DNA of 64,000 nucleotides from positions 11,160,001 to 11,224,000 of the forward strand of contig CM059621.1 of the NCBI GenBank assembly GCA_030435675.1, read 5' to 3'. This document shows positions 10,623 to 24,086 of this stretch, piece after piece. The stretch comes from Steinernema hermaphroditum (taxonomy: Eukaryota > Nematoda > Chromadorea > Rhabditida > Steinernematidae). Position 1 is the stretch's first letter; the number at the start of each line of letters is the position of its first letter. The position numbers and the translations under genes are program-made. The notes below the pieces were generated by a model. It searched no databases and was not told the DNA's origin. It saw only the letters and a list, made by a program, of their open reading frames with translations.

Positions 10623-13600
10623 CGCTCAGAACTCACTGAAACGAACGGAGTGAACCCCGCCCGGTCGGTAGCCGGGTGCGTCTAGTCTGCCTGTAAACGG
10701 TCTAAAAGGATTGGTCTGTCCAAGCTAGACTGTCTAGAATAATTCCTCCATTAGACAATAGACTGTCTAACGATTTCTCTAACGCTGAACATGTACTTCC
10801 TGGATAAAATGTATCTCATTTGTCCCCGCATTTCATCACACTTCCCTTTTGAGCTGTTCCAGGTGATTCTGCCCTTTCATAAAGCACTTTAGTATGGTCT
10901 TATACTTTTATACATTTACATCAAACGTCATTCTTTGTTCGAGGATCTCTTCGCTCCCTTCCACATGTTCAGAGTAACCCTGGTTTGCAGAAGATTCGAC
11001 TCTTTTCGTTTGTCCCTCAATGCATCGCCAGTACAAAAACTTTATCAAAGGCACTCTAATGCAGGGGAGAGCCTCCGATACGGTATTCCAATGGACATAA
11101 AAACGGGCATAAAACATCGCGTTTTCCCACATGAATGGGGGGAGGGGCGCCTTGAAAGCGCAGCTGTGTGTCAAAAAGCGCCAATCCGATGGACTGTTTA
11201 TTGAGACTCGCGCGATCGGCTCGGCCATTCGCTTCCTTCGGCCGGCGGCGCCTCTTCCGCCATCTTCTGCAGCTGAATATTCAAATTCACCGTGAGACTT
11301 CTCACCGCGGCAGCTGCTTCCACCGATGATTAACGACCTCTTCAGGCAGACAACGCGTTTTTTGACCGTCTTCTGCCGCGAGAGTTGCGAAGACGCTCCG
11401 TATCAAGCGTGCACTAGCGCATCGTACTCCTCCGTCCGGGTCGGGCTTGTTTGACATAGCCTTCTAGGGCGCTGTTTGCCGACGGGATTTCAGTGCAAAT
11501 CCGCCTGATGACTCATCGGGGAAGTGCTCGAAGGGTGGGGCAAGATGGATGGCGACGTTGGCACCAGCCGGCTGGCCCGACCGATCACCCGGCCGCCAGA
11601 AGGGTCTCGATGACTGCAGATTGTATGCAGATGTGCCGCGCGGCTCTATTTCGATGGGTACCGTAACCCGAGTGCTGCGTGGGAAACCGGATATCCTCCT
11701 TTCGGTTTCTTTAGATCGAGTGTCCACACGGAGTGACCTTTATCCTAAGGCGACACAGGTTGTGGAGGCATGCGCGACACCTCTGAGTGCCACGCCGTGA
11801 CAACGCCTCTAATCCACCGCTCTACTCGATTAGCACAGCCTGGTAACGGTCCAGCGGACCCCGATGAACGTGTTAGGCGTGTCTCGAGCTGTCTCTAATA
11901 AACGATCCGTCACTTCTCCAACACCCCGGCCCGTGGCGCCGCCTTCCCACTTCCTCCGTCCGCTTGATCTCTCGCTCGGACACACGTTCTGATGACTCCA
12001 AGCGGCTCCCTCGCGTGGCCAGCCTTTAGTTTTGGGAGCGCCTCGATGCCGATCGCCTGAGTCAGCGCTTCGACCACTTCCAATCGCCTCATTTGCATCC
12101 GATTAGCATCGCGCGCGCGTCTTCGAATTTAATAGAGCGCGGGCGGCGTGCCCATAAAGGGTACTGTAGGCCCAGGGCCAGGAGGGAAACAGTTGGCGCA
12201 CGCAGGTATAGCGTTGCACTTTGGATTGATCGCCGCCGTTTGGGATTAATCGCGGCGGTCGAAGGGCGAGCGAGGTGAGCAGGCCTAAGAGATGATGTTA
12301 ACCTTGTGGGGGCTGTTGCCGCCCGACGCCGTTTTCTTTTTGCTTCTCGCCACCGCTGTGACCTTCACTCGCCTTCCGAACCGACGGAAACGCTCATTCA
12401 TTAATTTAATTCCGTCGGCCTGCACCCGAATTCTTCGCCACCTATGCAAATCGGGCGCCGTACCAGCCTGAAGGCGCCAAAACGCGCTTCTCGATGATCT
12501 ATTGGCCGTTCCTGGGATCGGGCCGCAAAATATTTTGCGAAGTCGCCATCGCGTGTCACTTTGGAAGACGATCGGAATTGTAACACCACCGCCGGAGCCA
12601 TTCCTCTTCCACACCACCGCCAGATCACTCGATTGACTCATCGCCGCCAGCGGCAGAGCCACTTTAAACCGTTTCCACACGTTTCGACGTGGTTCGCGCA
12701 GCTCCGCAGGGTGTAAAGGCACCTAGATAAGGGGAGAGGGCCGTCGAGGGGCCAAAGTGACGATCGGGGCGACGATAAGGCGACGACGGACGCGCCGATA
12801 GTGGAAAGTTTCAAAAATAAGCGCTTTAAACTTTGAGTATTAGCCCTTCACACTTCCTCCCTCCCCCGTCTGCCACTTTTTTGTGCACATTTTTGGAATT
12901 CTGGAGTCGATCGGAGGGGGCACCAATGCAACTCCTCTCAGCCAGGTTTTATGCAAAGTCCGAACGCCACATGTTCTCCGAGTGTTCTGTCGCCTCTGTT
13001 TGCACTTTCTCTGAGCCGCGTACCGACTCCCGGGGCGGGGTCAACCTTTTTCCCAAAGTTCTCCGCGTTCCTCGACATTTTCCCGACGTTCTCGCGTTCG
13101 CCCGACCCCTCTCCCGATACCCTCGGAACCTCAGGCGCAGAACCATCCCCCGCCCGTAGCCGGAGGCCGTGGAGGAGCTAGGCATCTGAAGCCTTCCTAG
13201 GACTAACCCTCTGACCCCTCGCGCCGCTTTACGACCGTTCGCGTGCGGCCCGAGCGCCAAGCCCTTCCCACCCGCATTGTTTGCATAACAATGTTGCCGG
13301 CAGAAGCAGGTAGTCTCCCGAGAAGGGCTTCCTCGGTTTGGCGCCTACTTCAGCGACCTCCCGCCCCTCGGCCGCGAAGGAGCGAAGAACGATCACCGTT
13401 TTACTACTCGGCGTCGTGCTCTCGGCGTTATCACACTCCTCACGTCGTGTTGCAAGAAAAGAATGCTTTTGCTTGATCGCCGCCGCCGTACTCGGCGAGA
13501 ATCGATTGATTTCCCCCTCCCCCTCCGCGCCCCTTTTGGCCCTTCCGAGGCCTTTGGCCCCCGCCCGCACCCAGGTCGATCAATTTTCCGCCAAAATCGA

Positions 13601-13804
13601 TCTGATCGAGTTGGGTGATAAGGGTGCGCGAGTGGAGGCGCGCAGAAGATGACGCCGCGCGCCGCAATATGGTCCCCTCCTGCCGAGTTCCTTGTGCGCG
13701 ATTAACCAAGGCCGCCGCGATCTGTACACCTCTAGCCTTTCAGGGTGTTTCGTACTCGTCGACTCTTCCCGGAAGAGTCCGAGCGAGCCGCTACGTCCAC
13801 TGCC
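10623..13804. other. Long non-coding interval upstream of the laminin gene
   Basis: About 3.2 kb between the divergent kinase and laminin genes. It starts with a cluster of gacNgtctag-type palindromes (about 10680-10780). The part after about 11.2 kb is GC-rich with scattered taccgtaa/tactgtag motifs (11659, 12162). Open frames occur by chance of base composition, overlap on both strands, and do not join into a protein-like product. It is probably the cis-regulatory region of lam-2. Confidence 0.5.
10680..10780. repeat. Cluster of ctagactgtctag-type palindromes
   Basis: The stretch includes tctagtctgcctg, a near-perfect palindrome ctagactgtctag at 10725-10737, and atagactgtctaac near 10762. 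Related words occur in the long P450 intron 2.4 kb upstream. It looks like a degraded short inverted-repeat element. Confidence 0.4.
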
Positions 13805-16800
13805 ATGAAACGGGACCTCGGTCTTTTTCTGGGGTGCCTTCTTCTGGCCCAGGCGTTCGCCCAGCCAGCCCTGCAGACTCCGATACAGGACCCCCGGCAC
13901 CACAGGCCCAGTAAGTCGTTCTACGCCGTTCCTTTACAAAAGCACTTCTGAGTCAGCGCGGAAACGAATCCCAAACGGCGCTGTTTGTTTTAAAGCGATA
14001 AATTCGTTTTACGACGCAGGCGCCGACAGTAAACATGCTGCAGGAGGAAGACGAAGTGCACGTTTAACGGCCATCTGAGGAAGTGCGATTTACTCAAAGG
14101 GGAGTGTGAAGTACCGTAGATGGTGCGAGGTTAGGGGTGAAAAGCTGAGAGAGGGCAAGCGCGACGAGTGGTGTATCGGATAGGGCGCTTGGCCAACATG
14201 GGGACAGGGAGAGTTCGCGCCCCTCCGAAGACTCGATGAGGAGAAGAGACACTGTAGGAGGCGCGGCAGCTTGTGACCTGAGTGCAAAAGTCGTTCTGAG
14301 AGTTCCCTTTTAGGCAACAACCCGTGCTACGACGAGAAGAACGCGCCGCAACGATGCGTGCCCGACTTCGTGAATGCTGCCTTCACGCGCCTCTTCGAGG
14401 TGACCAACACCTGTGGCGAAACGCGCCCTTCCGAGTGAGTCCCGTGCTTCCAGACGACCTCTGACCGACGCCGGCTTCAGATACTGTGTGCAGACGGCCC
14501 ACAGGGGCAGCGTTAAGGGAAGCTGCGATGTGTGCGACGCCCGCGTACCCGAGTTCGCGCACCCCGCCAGATATCTTACCGACTTCCATATCCGCGAGAA
14601 TGAGACCTGGTGGCAGACGGGTACCATGTATGAGGGCCTACAGTACCCCAACCACGTGAACCTGACCCTCTGGCTGCACAAGCCTTTCGACATCACCTAC
14701 GTGCGCATGGAGTTCAAGAGCCCGCGGCCCGAGAGTTTCTGCATTTACAAGAAGACGACGATGGAGTCGGAGTGGGAGAAGTGGGTGTGCTTCTCGGCCT
14801 CCTGCCAATCGACCTACGGTATGAAAGACGGCGCCCCGATCCTGCCCGGCAACGAGGACGTCGCCCAGTGCACGCGCGAGTACTCCGACATCTCGCCCCT
14901 CACCAATGGAATCGTCGCCTTCTCCACTCTCGACGGACGCCCCTCCGCCACCAACTTCGAGGAGAGCGAGGAGCTCCAGGTACGTTACCGTAGTCGAGAC
15001 CGTAGCACGCAGGACTGCTTCAGCGATGGGTCACTGCCGTGGGAATCCGCATCGTGCTCAACCGAATGAACACCTACGGAGACGAGATCTTCGGGGACCC
15101 TCGTGTCCTCAAGTCCTACTCCTACGCCATCACCGACATCGCCGTCGGAGGAAGGTCCGTTCCCCGCTGTGCCGGACTATAGTAATGCGGGTCTTCAGAT
15201 GCAAGTGCAACGGGCACGCGAATGAGTGCGTCACGTCGAGTGGCCAGGACGGAAGCCAGCTCGTGTGCCGCTGCGAGCACAACACGGCGGGCCCCGACTG
15301 CAACGAGTGTCTCCCCTTCTACAACGACCGGCCCTGGAGGGCTGGAAACGCGTTGGAGGCGAACGAGTGTGTCGCCTGCAACTGCTCGGGTCTCTCGCAG
15401 CGCTGCTACTTCGACCAGGCGCTCTACGAGGAGACCGGCCACGGCGGCCACTGCATCAACTGCGCCGGTAACACCGAGGGACCCCACTGCGAAAACTGCA
15501 TGGAGAACTTCTGGCGCCGTCCCAGAGAGCACTTCTGCACGGCCTGCGGCTGCAACGAGATCGGATCCCTGAGCCTCCAGTGCGACGCCGAGGGCCAGTG
15601 TCCCTGCAAGCCCGGCGTCGAGGGCCAGTTCTGCGATCGCTGCAAGGCCGGCTTCTTCGACTTCGGCAAGACCGGCTGCAAGTAAGTCCTGCTTCGCTTG
15701 GGCATACCCTAAACGGCCTCTTCTAGGGACTGCAAGTGTAACAAGGCCGGATCGCGGGACAACACCGCCTCGTGCAACGTCATGACGGGAGAGTGCGAGT
15801 GCAAGCAGAATGTGGAGGGCAAGCAGTGCGACAAGTGCAAGCCCGGCTACTTTGACCTGTCCAGCAAGAACGAGTTCGGCTGCACGCCCTGCTTCTGCTA
15901 CGGCCATTCTTCGATGTGCAGCCCCGCCGAGGGCTACTTCGCCACCAACATCTCGTCCAAGTTCCTCGAGAACAAGGACGACTGGGGGGCGCAGTCCGTC
16001 CATGGACCCCAGTCCGCCCAGCATTCGGAGCTCGACAAGGCCATCGCCGTCTCCGACTTTGACGACGGCCAGGCAATCTTCTTCGTCGCTCCGTCGAAGT
16101 TCCTCGGCGACCAGCGCGCCTCCTACAACCAGTACCTCCACTTCACGCTCAACATCCAGCAGCAGAACCCGCGCTCCAGCGCCAAGGACCTCGTCATCGT
16201 CGGCTCCGACGGCCAAGAACTCACCATCCCCATCTTCGCGCAGAACAACCCCGTCCCCACGCACCTGCCGCAGGCCTACAAGTTCCGCTTCAACGCGAAC
16301 CCGCACTTCAAGTGGGCGCCGCACCTCAACGAGCTCGACTTCATGGGTTTCCTCTCTAACGTCACGGCTATCAAGATCCGTGGCACCTACTCGCCCGGCG
16401 ACGTTGGCTTCCTCTCCGACGTGCATCTGGAGAGCGCCTCTCTGGAGCCACAGAGCGACGAGGCCCCCGTGGCCAAATGGATCGAGTCGTGCACCTGTCC
16501 CGATGGCTACGTCGGACAGTACTGTGAAGCCTGCGCCCCCGGCTACCGCCGCGAGCACAAGTACGGTGGCCCCATCGACCGCTGCGTGAAGTGCGAGTGC
16601 CACGGCCACTCGGACTCCTGTGAAGCTGAGTCCGGCGCCTGCATCTGTGAGCACAACACCGCCGGCGACACCTGCGAGAGCTGCGCCCGCGGCTTCTACG
16701 GCAACGCCCTGCAGGGCACCCCCGACGACTGCCAGAAGTGTCCCTGCCCCGAGAACGGACCCTGCATCTTGCATACCGATGGCGACATCATCTGCACGGA

Positions 16801-19417
16801 CTGTCCCGTGGGTTATGCGGGCTCCCGCTGCGACATCTGCGGCGCCGGCTTCTTCGGAGATCCGATGGAGGGCCGTAACTGCTCCGTCTGCCAGTGCTCC
16901 GGCAACAGCGACCCGAATTCGATCCGCAACTGCGACAGTGTCACCGGAGAATGCCTCAAGTGCATTCACCACACCGCCGGATTCAACTGCGAGCGCTGCG
17001 CCGCCGGCTTCTGGGGCGACGCTCTTGCCGAACCCAAGGGCAACTGCCGCGCCTGCCAGTGTTTCGCCCCGGGCACCCGGCGCCCCACCGTCGACTACGA
17101 TGTCCTCGAGTGCAGTCAGGAGGACGGCCAGTGCGAATGCCAGCCCCACGTTATCGGACAACGCTGCGACCAGTGCGAGGCCGGCTACTTCAACCTCAGC
17201 TCTGGCATCGGCTGTCAGGAGTGCAACTGCGACGCTCTGGGCTCCGTGAACAGTACCTGCGACGTCCGCACCGGACAGTGCATTTGCAAACCCGGTGTCA
17301 CCGGGCGCCGCTGCGACCAGTGCGCCTCGATGCACTTCGGCTTCAGCGCCGAAGGGTGCAAGCCCTGTGAGTGCGAGGTCGTCGGCTCCGAGTCGCCCAA
17401 CTGCGACGTCGTTACGGGACAGTGCCTCTGCCGCAACCACGTCGAAGGACGCAAGTGTGACCGCTGCGTCGAGAACCGCTACAGTCTCTACCAGGGCTGT
17501 CTTCCCTGCGACGACTGCTACAAACTGGTGCAGGATCGCGTCAACGAGAACCGCGCCATCGTCAAGAGGCTCAATGTGACCCTGCAGGAGATCATCGACA
17601 ACCCGGCGCCCGTCAACGACACCGATTTCGACGCCAAGTTTGCCCAGATCGAGGAGGAGGTGCTAAATCTGGTGGACAACGTCAAGGAGAAGCTTTCCGG
17701 CGACGACTCGAAGCTCGTCGAACAGATCAACGAGCGCAAGAACAGCCTCGCCGCTGCCCTCAGCTCCCTGAAGGACGTGGACGGCATCGTCGTCCAGATC
17801 AACGCCGCCGCCGACCGTACCCGCGAGGTGCTGCGCCGCTGGAGCAACATAAAAGAGCGCGCGAAGAGCGACCTTGATGGCGCCCTGCGGCATCTGGAGA
17901 CCAACGGACAGGAGGCCCTCGAGAAGGCCCGCCTCGCTTCGGAGCAGTTCGGCGAGCAGAGCGCCAAGATGACCGAGATCGCGAGGGCGGCGCGTGAGAT
18001 GGCCGAGCAGCACATGAACCGCAGCCGCGAGATCACAAAGCTCGCCGAGAAGACGCTGAACGCATCGAGACTCGCCTTCGAGGCCGCAAATGAGGCCATC
18101 TATGGCGGCAAGAACACGAGCAACGAAATCTCGCGCCTCCAAGAGGACCTGAAGGCCACCGAGGAGCTTCTGAATCAGACGCGACAGTTGGCCGCCGAGC
18201 AGAAGAAGAAGGCCAGCGAGGTGAACCAGAAGGCCGCCGAGGTGATGTCCACCGTGGATAGCCTCAAGCTGCCGGCGTTCAACCTCGACGAAATCAAGAA
18301 CGAGGCGAAGCGCATCCAGGCGGAGGCGGCCGGCACGGTGAAGAACGTGGAGGAGATCGTGGCGCAGCACAAGGAGCTCGTCGACCAGGCCGAGCGGACG
18401 ATCGCCGAGGCGCGCTACCAGCTGCAACGTGCCAAGGAGCAGCAGAAGGGCTCCGACGAGCTGCTCGCCGACGTGGACGCTTCGCGAGGCCGCGCCCAGG
18501 ACGCCGTCGACTCGGCTGAGAAGATCCTAAAGGAAGCGAAGGAGATCGTGAAGAGTCTGCGCAACTTCAACCAGAACAACGACGAGAGCAAGGAGGCGGC
18601 GATGAAGGCGCTGGAGGAGGTGCCCGAGATCCGCAAGAAGATCCAGGAGGCGAAGGAGAAGAACGCCGAAGCCAGCGAGGCGATGGGCGACGCTGACAAA
18701 GACGCGAAGGTGGCGCTGGAGCAGGCGGTGGAGGCACGCAAGAAGAGCGAGGAGCTCCGCGACAAGAGCGCCGAGTTCAAGAAGCAGGTGGAACAGACGA
18801 TCGAGAATCTGAAAAAGACGAAGAAGGAGATCGACGATCTCGAGGACCCTATCACCGACACCTCGAAGACCCTCGACAACTACCAAGACCACTCCTCCAA
18901 GGATATGGAGAAGGCCACCGAGGTAGGCGCCTTTCCCCGTCCAGGCCTAATCGCCCTTTCAGTCCGTGAACACCGCCGCGAAGGCGAAGAAGCTGGCGAC
19001 GGAGTCGAACAACACCGTGACCTCTTCTGACGAAAAGCTCAAGTACATCATTGCCCAGCTCAGTAAGCGCCCCTTGCTGAAGCCCTCTCCTACAGTACCC
19101 TTTAGATTCCCTCGACGAAATCGACGAGAGCGAACTGGACGAACTGGAGAAGTTCCTGGACAGCACTGAGAAACTTGTGAAGGAGGCCGATCTCGAGGGT
19201 CAGGTGAGTCCTCCCTCCCTCCTACCCGGAGCCCAATGGTCCGTTTTAGGGCAACAAGCTGGTGGCCGAGGCGCGCGACAGCGAGCGGCAGCTGAAGCAG
19301 CTGAAGACGCTGATCGCGGAGACAAGCGCCGAGATCAAGAACCTCGAGGCCGTCAGGGACGCGCTTCCCACGCAGTGCTTCACGCAAGTGAGCCTCGAGG
19401 CCGAGGGCCAGAAGTAG
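13805..19417 (+). CDS. lam-2: Laminin gamma chain
   Basis: Nine exons join in frame (13805-13910, 14314-14434, 14481-14979, 15024-15154, 15199-15681, 15727-18922, 18963-19062, 19106-19203, 19250-19417) to about 1,633 residues, a normal length. Order: signal peptide ([16 protein letters not shown]); laminin N-terminal domain with the gamma-type start [14 protein letters not shown] and RPSEYCVQT; laminin EGF repeats; laminin IV type A domain; more EGF repeats; then the coiled coil I/II region. The C-terminus has a single cysteine ([11 protein letters not shown]) that in gamma chains bonds to the beta chain. It assembles into the basement-membrane laminin trimer. The gamma rather than beta assignment rests on the N-terminal domain and the C-terminal cysteine/Glu pattern. 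The first intron is the longest (about 400 bp). Confidence 0.96.
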
Positions 19418-20314
19418 AAGTAGAGACGAGCCATGACCCCAGAACTGTGTGTATATAAGATCGTTAGATTTTCCACTTCCTAGGAGGGTCGTTTCTCTTG
19501 CATACGGTGTTTCTTAGTCATTTCCCCTATACATTCATATGCCATGTTACGATATTGTTGTTTTCCTTGCTCAGCGCGCCCTCGGAGGCAGCGACTTCCA
19601 GCTACGAGCTCCTACTGCCTACTCCAAGGGACTACAAAGTGCCTTTAAGCCCCCCCCCCCCCCCTGTCCTAACTGTAGTTCTCTCTTGCCCCCTCCCCGC
19701 TCTCCTTCGTTTGCCCTTCCGTATTCAACGAATGATTCTCAGCACTTGAAGACTTTTTATTTATTGCTAACCGATGTTGATGAACTATAATGTACAACCA
19801 TAAACAGTGCACGTTGTTTGGACCCTGATGGAAGAAGCTAGGGCGAAGCAGAAAGGCCACAACGATTCCTATAAGATGCTTGTTGGAAGGCGACCTAGTG
19901 GTTCTCTCTATGCTAGCGGAAGAGGGCCACGTGTTAGAGCAAAAGCCGCTAAATATGAGAACTGAGAAAGCGGTAGCGATGTCCGACTAAGATTATAAAG
20001 TTGAAAGTGTCAGATCATTTTTCGAATCCAGTAATAATTCCTCTACGCGCTGTGTCCACTCATCACATCAACACAACGTGCGGATGCGAAAAAGGCGCCG
20101 TAAATTGGAAAATTGGGAGCGAGCGAGATGGAGAAAATATTGAAAAGGAAAGCGAGAAGAGCGTATGATCTTTACCGATCTCCGTTCTCAACTTGCCACC
20201 TTTTATTTCAAATGAGATTTTAGAAATTTTCGCGAGTTTTTCTTCTTTCTACGCGTGCGTTCTCTCCGTTTCTTCTTCTTGGTGTCAGCTTACAATTTCA
20301 GGATCAGCGCCAGA
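19418..20314. other. lam-2 3' region and intergenic
   Basis: About 900 bp. It contains a run of 15 cytosines at 19650-19664 and AT-rich 3' UTR-like sequence. The stretch from about 20080 leads to the UQCC1 gene, with an orphan 3' splice site (acaatttcag, ending at 20300) just before the start codon. No gene is seen. Confidence 0.5.
19650..19664. repeat. Poly-C tract
   Basis: Fifteen consecutive C residues (G-run on the minus strand), long enough to form a G-quadruplex-prone tract. Confidence 0.8.
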
Positions 20315-21284
20315 ATGCTCTCTGTCCTGGGAAGGACACGGCGCCTCATCGCGGCCACTCACTGTCTGGGAATTCGGCTGATGAGTAGCGCCCAGTCAGA
20401 GAAGAAGGAGGCGAAGAGCATCCACCTCGTGGACGAACACGCGACGACCGTCATCGGCATGGAGCCGAGCCGTCTTCCGGCACCGGTGCAGCGCGTCGCC
20501 ACCGCCCTCCGAGTGAAGTTCTTCGGCGACCGAGGAATGGATCCCGAGTTGAAAGTGGTAGGTTGTCAGGCCTGATCTACGGCTCATTCTCTCTTTCAGC
20601 TGCTGGACAAGTCCTCCGCTCAGCTCTACTTCTGCTGCGCTAACCACATTCCCTACATGAAGCTCTGTGAATGTAAATCTCTTCTCTAGTAAGAGACGAG
20701 CACTAATTGTGCCTTTTTCAGCTTTCGGCCTCCCTGACTACATGTCCTCCTGGTTCAAGCTGACGCTGATGCATATTTGGTAGGACGGCTACTTTGCTAC
20801 TCATTCTATTCACCTTCTTTTTTGTAGGATGGTTTTGCTGAGGCTACACGTGTCGCTCGACTCACAGGCGTATCTACGACTCCAGCGTGGTCTTCTCGCG
20901 ACGATGTGGACCGACATCGACAAACGGTTGGAGATCGTTGGAGAGGAGCTGAAGCAAACGATGACCGCAAAGAGCGACATGGGCAACATGCACGGCCTAC
21001 ATCTGCAGACCCTGATGGAATACGACGAAGGCTTTTTGTCGGACGACCGGAAGCTGGCCGCCGCCGTATGGAGATGCCTTTACATGCAGCGAGAGTTCGA
21101 CCCCGTGCAGCTGAACAGAGTCGTCGCCTACATGCGATCGACGGTGAGTAATCAGAGGGCACTACTGATTTGAAGCGGTTTGAAATTTCAGGTGGCGTAC
21201 CTCGATCACCTCACGGTCGATGAAATTCTCACCGATGGAATCAAGGAATGGCGACAGCTCGAGAGGCGAACGACGGTTGTATGA
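20315..21284 (+). CDS. UQCC1: Ubiquinol-cytochrome c reductase assembly factor 1 (UQCC1/CBP3)
   Basis: Five or so small exons encode MLSVLGRTRRLIAATHCLGIRL, an Arg-rich mitochondrial targeting N-terminus, followed by the ubiquinol-cytochrome c chaperone domain: KFFGDRGMDPELK, FGLPDYMSSWFKLTLMHIWM, RLHVSLDSQAYLRLQRGLL, MWTDIDKR, and FDPVQLNRVVAYMRSTV. In mitochondria this protein helps cytochrome b synthesis and assembly into complex III. Length (about 250 residues) and motif order fit the family. A 3' splice consensus (tttcag) lies 14 bp before the ATG with no obvious upstream exon, consistent with spliced-leader trans-splicing. The final residues (RRTTVV) are less certain because the last exon end is not conserved. 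Confidence 0.9.
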
Positions 21285-23527
21285 TATGTTTTCAGATTAT
21301 TGTTTTTTCTCTGTTGTTAGGATTCGGATTTGGTTGATTCGTCTAAATGTGCCGTGCATACCACATTCAATGAACTAAAGTTAGATGGTTTGGGGCGGTG
21401 TGTATTCATAGTGCGTAACGCAGGAATGCGTTTGGTTTTCACTCATTGTCGGTAGAGTTTCAGTGAAGATTTTGATGCTGGATCGCATCCGAATCAGTGG
21501 AAAGGTGCTTCAGAAAGACTGCTAAGTGAGCAGGAGAACTGGAGATGCTCTTGCTTTTTCCGAAGTGCAACATTTGATTGGCGAACCTCTGCTCACGCGT
21601 GTACAGAAACTGCCAAGTAGCCGTTCTTCGTCTGCTCTGAATCTATCATCGAGGGAACGTGAATATGTGCAAAAGCTGTTTCCTCCGATCAAGAAACGAT
21701 TAACGGCCCATTTCCACGCAGTTCCGGCGCCCCTCCCCTGCGCCGGAAGAGATCGATCGCGATCGGCGATATCGATCTCGGGTCCAGAAGTCCTGTCGTC
21801 TTCTGGCAAACAGAGCGCCGCGCCCGCCGACTCCGGGATCAATGCTTGCGGCGGCGCCTTTGCGTCGGAGGGTGGATATTAGGCCCGTCGCTCGACCGCG
21901 TTTCGGCGCCGTTTTTCTCTCCTCGGATTATTTCGGGATCTCCTCCACTTCTCTTTCTACTTTTTGTCCATCGGAATATCAGATTCTGAGTCTTTCAGAG
22001 GATCGAAGTATCTTTTGAGTCGTCGCGATGTTTTCGGTGTTCCGAGTTGTAAATCGGCATTCCTGGAACGTTTTTACAGCGATCGACTCTTATGGCCACC
22101 GGCCGCGGGACCCTTCTCGACTCCTGCCGCCACTGACCGACGACACCTGACTGTCGACGACGGCACAGGCCCAGGAGCGCCGTCGCCGAGTGGACGCGCC
22201 CCCGCTCGACGGCCACGAACGACGACTGTTGTCGATGATCTGCAGAAATCGATTTCCCCGAAAATTTAGTCCCAACCTGAGAAGCGGAGCACTAGTCCGC
22301 CACCGGTCTTTCCTCAGGTTCGTTTCTTGCTTAGGCCTGCGCGTCTGTCAGCTCGTCTCGCCACGATGACGTCACCGTCGCGGGTCCCTCTCAGCGCCAC
22401 TTGTCACTCAATTAGCCTCTCCTCATTTGTCTCCGAGATTCGCGCTGATATTCGCCCTCTCCGATCGGTCCACTTGATCCACGATGACCCTTTAGTGACA
22501 CCGGTGGGGACTCAAATTAGGACGCCAAAGTGTTTTACCTACTTGAATGTCGTAACTCTGGAGTTTCAAACTGTATATTGAAAGGAGGACTCACATAAAC
22601 GAGTCTCTTTCAAAGGGAATGAGGAAAAAGGGTAAAAGACTTGCCTAGAGAAGGTTCCTTTTTGTGATTCCCTAGAATAGCGGCACCATCGAACTTCAAT
22701 TCACAACACGAAACTGAAAGATTAGTTTAAGTTAGAAGAAGAAGGACAGCAAATGGAGACTGAGATCCCAAGATAAAGAGCCAATAGGGCTCAGATAGAA
22801 GTGAGGAACCTCACACCACCGCCAACAGATCCAGAGACTAATGCGTAAACAGAGCGGAACTCTATCTTGATATTGTTTTGATTGGCGGAACCTCTCGGGG
22901 CGGAAGTGATCTATAAATCTGGGAGAAGCTGTCCGGCCCTAAGCGACAGAGTAGGAACCCTCGGATCCCGCTGATTCCATTCCATCCAATCCCCTTCCTA
23001 AACTCTGAACTCCGTCGGATTAATCCAAAAGACGGATTCGGTTAGTCACCAGTAAATCCTGCTCTCGGAAGAGTCACTCTACATCATCAGAGTCTTCGCT
23101 ACTCTAAGCCCCTTCCACAATCATTCACACATGTGCACACCTCCGTCGAAAGCTCATAATTTTCCCTTTTTCCACCTTCCCAACCAGCTCGCCGTTACCA
23201 CCACCGCCTCCCCGGCTCCGTCGAGCTCCCCTAGCCAACTGCCGGGCCATGACCCCCAGGTCCGTTTCCGCCGGCAAATCCATCTTCCCCGCAATCCGAT
23301 CCCGCATTATTTCGCGTCCGCTTCCAGATAACTCTTCGCCGTCCGGAGGCAGCCTCCGACGACGTCGACAATGCAGAAGCCGCCACCGTTCGTGCAAAAC
23401 GGAGGGACACATACGCAGTCCGCGATGCTCCGGCCACAGTTCCGCCGCCAGGGCTCGAGCAGTGAGTGCACCCCTAGCCTCCTCAGCCACTTCAGTGCTT
23501 TCAGTCGGCGCCGGGCACGTCCACAAC
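21285..23527. other. Non-coding interval before the ASPH gene
   Basis: About 2.2 kb. GC-rich 21.5-22.5 kb and more AT-rich after that. Several open frames exist, but none shows a domain or splice continuity. One frame runs open from about 23249 into the first ASPH exon, so an N-terminal extension of that protein is possible. It is probably promoter and 5' UTR. Confidence 0.45.
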
Positions 23528-24034
23528 ATGGCGGTGATAGTCGCTCCCACGAAGGTGGACTACAGCGTCACCAAGGGCGGCATCAGGAATTGGGCCGTTT
23601 TGTTTGTTTTTGTTTTTCTTTGCTCAAGTTTGTATACGGTGTTCTCAGAAGGAGAACTCTCTCACGGTAGGCGAACGAGAGGGGCCGTCTGAGGAAAGGT
23701 ACATTTAGAAGACTATAGGGAAGTAGAAGTAGAAGAAGACGAGGATAGGGAGGAGGCGATCTACGAGCCGCCGCCCTCCTATCCACACCTGCACCCAGTA
23801 GATCGAGGTTTAGCGTCGGAGACGGCGGACGACGAGGAGTTGGAGGAGGAGAGGGACTCGTTGGAGCGCTCCCTGTTCTCGAATCTGAAGCAGAAGATGG
23901 AGAAGAAGCTGAAGGAACTGCAGGGCCTCGAGGAGCCGAAGGTGGTCATCGGGAAGAAGGAGCAGAGGGAGGCTCGCAGAGAGTCCCGGAGACAGAGGAA
24001 GAAAGTGGAAGTGGTCGAGGAGGTGGAAGAAGAT

Positions 24035-24086
<52 letters not shown>

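Noticed and set aside
15122..17440. A 772-codon open frame antisense to the laminin gene
   Set aside because: It mirrors the laminin EGF exons. Its Ala/Val/Gly/Leu-rich composition is what strong third-position C bias gives on the opposite strand. No domain, no splice logic.
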